Below, one piece after another: positions 61,467 to 64,000 of a DNA stretch of 64,000 nt. Source of the stretch: Filimonas sp. (GTDB lineage: Bacteria > Bacteroidota > Bacteroidia > Chitinophagales > Chitinophagaceae); assembly GCA_017306865.1 (NCBI GenBank), contig JAFKHH010000015.1, forward strand, positions 1 through 64,000. The letters are read 5' to 3'. The notes below the pieces were generated by a model that saw nothing but the letters and a program-made list of their open reading frames with translations, did not search any database and was not told the origin of the DNA. Within the stretch, counting starts at the first letter, position 1. The number at the start of each line of letters is the position of its first letter. The translations under genes were made by a program, and so were the position numbers.

Positions 61467-62438
61467 TTATGGTTTCTTTCTTTCCCTGAAATAACCGATC
61501 GCCTCTGTTACGGCTGTCTCTGTGGAATGGTATTGCATGTTCAATTCCTCACGCGAGCGTTGATTACTGTAGTAAGGGTGCGTGCATAGCGCTTTCATAT
61601 TGATCGTACTGAGGCTGGTGTTTATACCAAAAAAACGGATCGTGTCGCCAATAAAACCAACAATACGGAGTAAGAACCGCGGTACAGGTATAAGCCTGCT
61701 TTTCTGTCCACTTAAGCGACACAGGATACGAAAGAATTCTTTAAACGACATGTTGTCTCCGCATACAAGATAGCTTTCGCCTGTACGCCCATGCGTAAAA
61801 CTTTGCAGTACGGCTTGCACCACATCCTTTACATATACAATGTTCTTTCCGCCCGGCGGATAGAAGATCCATTTCTTATCCAGCCCTGCGAGTATCAGAC
61901 GGCCAGAGCTTGGTTTGCTATCAAGCGCACCGATCAGGAACGTTGGGTGCAGGATTACTACATCCAGCAGGTGCGACCGCATTTGCAGATAAGCTTCTGC
62001 TTCCTTTTTGCTTAGTGCATAATCTAGGTTGGTAAATGGGTATTGCATCGGCAACGTCTCTGTACCCGGCGTATCGGGGGAACCGTAACCGATCGTATTG
62101 GCAGTGCTTACAAAAATGAATCGCTTCACCTTTGCCTGTATGGCAGCATCAAACAGTTGCCTTGTCGCAACACAGTTAATGGCATGATAAGGCCCATAGT
62201 CGCGCAGATGTGTTGCTGTTTCTGCTGCGGTATGTACCACCATGTCTATATCTTTTAACAGCGGTGTATTATCTGCCTGCAGGCTGCCTTTTACCAATTG
62301 TAAGTGTTCCGACTGCGGCCCCTTGTATCGTGTGGGGTCGCGCACCAGTGCCGTTACTTCATAGCCCTCGGCAAGTAATCTTACGATAAGGTTACTGCCT
62401 AGCAGGCCGGTAATGCCTGTCAGAAAAACTTTTTTCAT
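61467..62438 (-). CDS. NAD-dependent epimerase/dehydratase family protein
   Basis: The protein has 323 residues and an ATG start. The Rossmann motif VFLTGITGLLGSNLIVRLL, VTALVRDPTRYKG, DMVVHTAAETATHLRDYG and VSTANTIGYGSPD fit extended SDRs. The catalytic Tyr-x-x-x-Lys is YALSKKEAE (Y and K four apart). It is close to dihydroflavonol-4-reductase-like members of Bacteroidota, which reduce a ketone or sugar. Its start lies 47 bases inside the end of the preceding SDR gene, so the two are translationally coupled. Confidence 0.88.
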   Translation of the reverse strand: MKKVFLTGITGLLGSNLIVRLLAEGYEVTALVRDPTRYKGPQSEHLQLVKGSLQADNTPLLKDIDMVVHTAAETATHLRDYGPYHAINCVATRQLFDAAIQAKVKRFIFVSTANTIGYGSPDTPGTETLPMQYPFTNLDYALSKKEAEAYLQMRSHLLDVVILHPTFLIGALDSKPSSGRLILAGLDKKWIFYPPGGKNIVYVKDVVQAVLQSFTHGRTGESYLVCGDNMSFKEFFRILCRLSGQKSRLIPVPRFLLRIVGFIGDTIRFFGINTSLSTINMKALCTHPYYSNQRSREELNMQYHSTETAVTEAIGYFRERKKP

Positions 62439-63219
62439 GCGATATGTTCAGTTCCTTTTTAATTGAATTAGTAAGCATTGGTAATTTGATCCAGATCGGC
62501 AGTAGTTTAAGTAACAACCAACTGCCCCTGTTTACTATAATCACCGTATCCCGTTTGCGTAACTTGCGCAGGCAGTAAGTAGCAACGGTGGCCGGGTCTA
62601 ATGCCGTAAGCCTTGCAAAGAAACCTTGCTGTTCTATGCGCCTTGTTACATCCGGGTTCGTTTTCATAGGGCCGGGGTTTACTACGCTTACAAATATGTT
62701 GCTGTCTTTCAGCTCCTGGTACAAGCCTCTCGAAAACGAATGTACAAAAGCTTTGGACGCGGGGTAAACGGTTTTATACCCGATAGGGCTGAAGGCAGCC
62801 AGGCTGGATACATTCAGGATGTAGGCTTTTTCCTGCCGCCGCATATTGGTAAGCAACTGGTGCGTAAGCAGAGATGTTGCCATTACGTTCAGTTGAATGA
62901 TGCGGTCTACGTACTCCGCCGATGCCTCGTCAAACCGGACAGTTCCACCAACGCCCGCATTGTTGATCAGCATACTCACTTCAAACTGTGCATTGACCTG
63001 GCGGGCCAGCTCCAATACGTTTTCGCGGCAGGAGAGATCTGTTTCAAAAAAATGAGTCTTCACGTTATAGTCAAAAGCCAGTTGGTCACTCAGCTCACCA
63101 AGGTGCTGCCCCGGCAGGCTGACAAGAATAAGAGCGTACCCCTGTTTTGCCAGCGCTGTCGCAAATGCCTTTCCAAGGCCCTGGCTCGCACCTGTCACTA
63201 CTGCATAAGTTGGATGCAT
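62392..63219 (-). CDS. Short-chain dehydrogenase/reductase
   Basis: The protein has 275 residues and an ATG start. Classical SDR motifs are TGASQGLGKAFA (cofactor), NNAGVG, the Ser of ILNVSSLAAF and YPASKAFVHSF (catalytic Tyr and Lys), then NPGPMKT. The last 15 residues overlap the next gene in another frame. A late hydrophobic segment (WLLLKLLPIWIKLPML) could attach it to the membrane. The pair of SDRs probably acts on one lipid- or ketone-like substrate; this is inference. Confidence 0.88.
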   Translation of the reverse strand: MHPTYAVVTGASQGLGKAFATALAKQGYALILVSLPGQHLGELSDQLAFDYNVKTHFFETDLSCRENVLELARQVNAQFEVSMLINNAGVGGTVRFDEASAEYVDRIIQLNVMATSLLTHQLLTNMRRQEKAYILNVSSLAAFSPIGYKTVYPASKAFVHSFSRGLYQELKDSNIFVSVVNPGPMKTNPDVTRRIEQQGFFARLTALDPATVATYCLRKLRKRDTVIIVNRGSWLLLKLLPIWIKLPMLTNSIKKELNISHEKSFSDRHYRPARQ

Positions 63220-63332
63220 ATCATTCGATTTAGTAACAACGAAATTACCGGCAGGTACTTCCGTAACGGTGCTATCTTATAAGGTGGTACAAAGTTGTAA
63301 GTTGCTGAAAATGAAGTAAGACACGTTCGTTT

Positions 63333-64000
63333 TTATAAAGTAGAACCAGCCTGCCTGTAGGCTGAAGGTGTTTGCCCGGTTATTTTTTTGAAGGTTGTGT
63401 TAAAGGCTGTTTTAGAATTAAAGCCCGCATCATACCCAATGGCAATAATTGTTAAGGAGGCATAACGTGGGTCTGTCAGTAATGCTTTTGCTTTTTCTAC
63501 GCGGTAGCGATTAATGAACAGGAAGAAGTTTTCCTGGAAGCAAGTGTTGATGAGGTGAGACAACTGGTGTACGGAAAGCCCTGTCATTTCTGCCAGCCTT
63601 ACCAGTGTTAATTCACTTTCAAGGTACGGCTGTTGTGTATTCATCAGGTGAAGCAACGCTTCTTTCTGTTGTAGCAGCGCCTGGTCTTCCGGGTCTTTTT
63701 TATTAGGCATGCCCGGTTTAGATATTTGTGTTTCTTCTGTAACCTCCGGTAACGTATATCCTTTCGGGTAGATCTCTTTTTGCTTGAGCGAATGATAGGC
63801 AACGAAGTAAACCACGCTCAAAAAGAGTGCATTGATAAATACATTCAACGCACCGGTGGTGTCAAAAATATTATAGACTATGGTTGCGACGGCTGCCAAT
63901 GCAAGGGCATAAATAATATACAGCAGCCAGTGCAGGTCGATCGGTTCTTTAACGGACGCAAAAGATTCAATATTCTTTGCGTGTTGTCGTAGCCTGATGT
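63333..64000 (-). CDS. Membrane-anchored AraC-type regulator (5' end outside window)
   Basis: The frame stays open to the right edge, so the start lies beyond 64000; the TTG at 63899 is internal. The visible part has two membrane segments (LLYIIYALALAAVATIVYNI and FINALFLSVVYFVAYHSL). A soluble linker follows, then an AraC helix-turn-helix: LAEMTGLSVHQLSHLINTCF, SLTIIAIGYDAGFNSKTAFN and the closing KKITGQTPSAYRQ. This matches multi-pass membrane AraC proteins of Bacteroidota. It may control the SDR pair on the same strand 113 bases downstream. Confidence 0.88.
   Translation of the reverse strand, partial: IRLRQHAKNIESFASVKEPIDLHWLLYIIYALALAAVATIVYNIFDTTGALNVFINALFLSVVYFVAYHSLKQKEIYPKGYTLPEVTEETQISKPGMPNKKDPEDQALLQQKEALLHLMNTQQPYLESELTLVRLAEMTGLSVHQLSHLINTCFQENFFLFINRYRVEKAKALLTDPRYASLTIIAIGYDAGFNSKTAFNTTFKKITGQTPSAYRQAGSTL

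Overview
The window reads as chromosome of a member of the Bacteroidota, most likely the Chitinophagaceae (Chitinophaga/Niastella type). The reasons are two SusC/SusD pairs, an Rhs protein with a DUF6443-type front, many TPR-linked histidine kinases with a LytTR partner, AraC regulators, and promoter motifs of the TAnnTTTG type. The genus is inference from gene content; no rRNA or ribosomal marker is present.

Layout. 1-13.2 kb is an accessory region. It starts inside a large rhs gene that runs off the left edge and ends in a variable C-terminal (toxin) tip, directly followed by a likely immunity gene. After this come orphan immunity-like genes and decayed toxin tips. They are separated by a recurring spacer of about 150 bp that carries a hairpin terminator between two copies of an ATATGTTGATG motif. 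The region also holds a DUF416 gene, a PAS-LuxR regulator, a beta/gamma-crystallin-like gene, a DUF5694 gene, a tRNA-like att scar with an integrase-like remnant, and MITE-like repeats.

13.3-19 kb, minus strand, carries two small regulator-enzyme groups: AraC + NmrA-like reductase, and AraC + two DLH-type hydrolases (Cys nucleophile) + an SDR-like protein. 19.3-24 kb carries an unknown protein, a serine hydrolase with TPR, a DyP peroxidase with a small LETM1-like partner, and a bestrophin-like channel. 24.3-33 kb, minus strand, is a signalling block: LytTR regulator + LytS-like TPR kinase, a secreted pair including a large Sel1-repeat protein, and a second TPR kinase.

33.2-36.4 kb is a MarR regulator with a clear palindromic operator, followed by a rifampicin phosphotransferase (rph). 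37.1-47.9 kb is a five-gene SusC-SusD-SusC-SusD-lipoprotein operon without a glycosidase, ending in a strong terminator. 48.3-57.8 kb, minus strand, joins magnesium transport (mgtC, a small membrane protein, mgtA) to a CusCBA-like heavy-metal RND efflux system. A CusRS-like two-component pair lies upstream (58.7-60.7 kb) behind a candidate leaderless promoter. 57.8-61.4 kb is rich in small inverted-repeat elements. The right edge has two overlapping SDR genes and a membrane-anchored AraC-type regulator that runs off the window.
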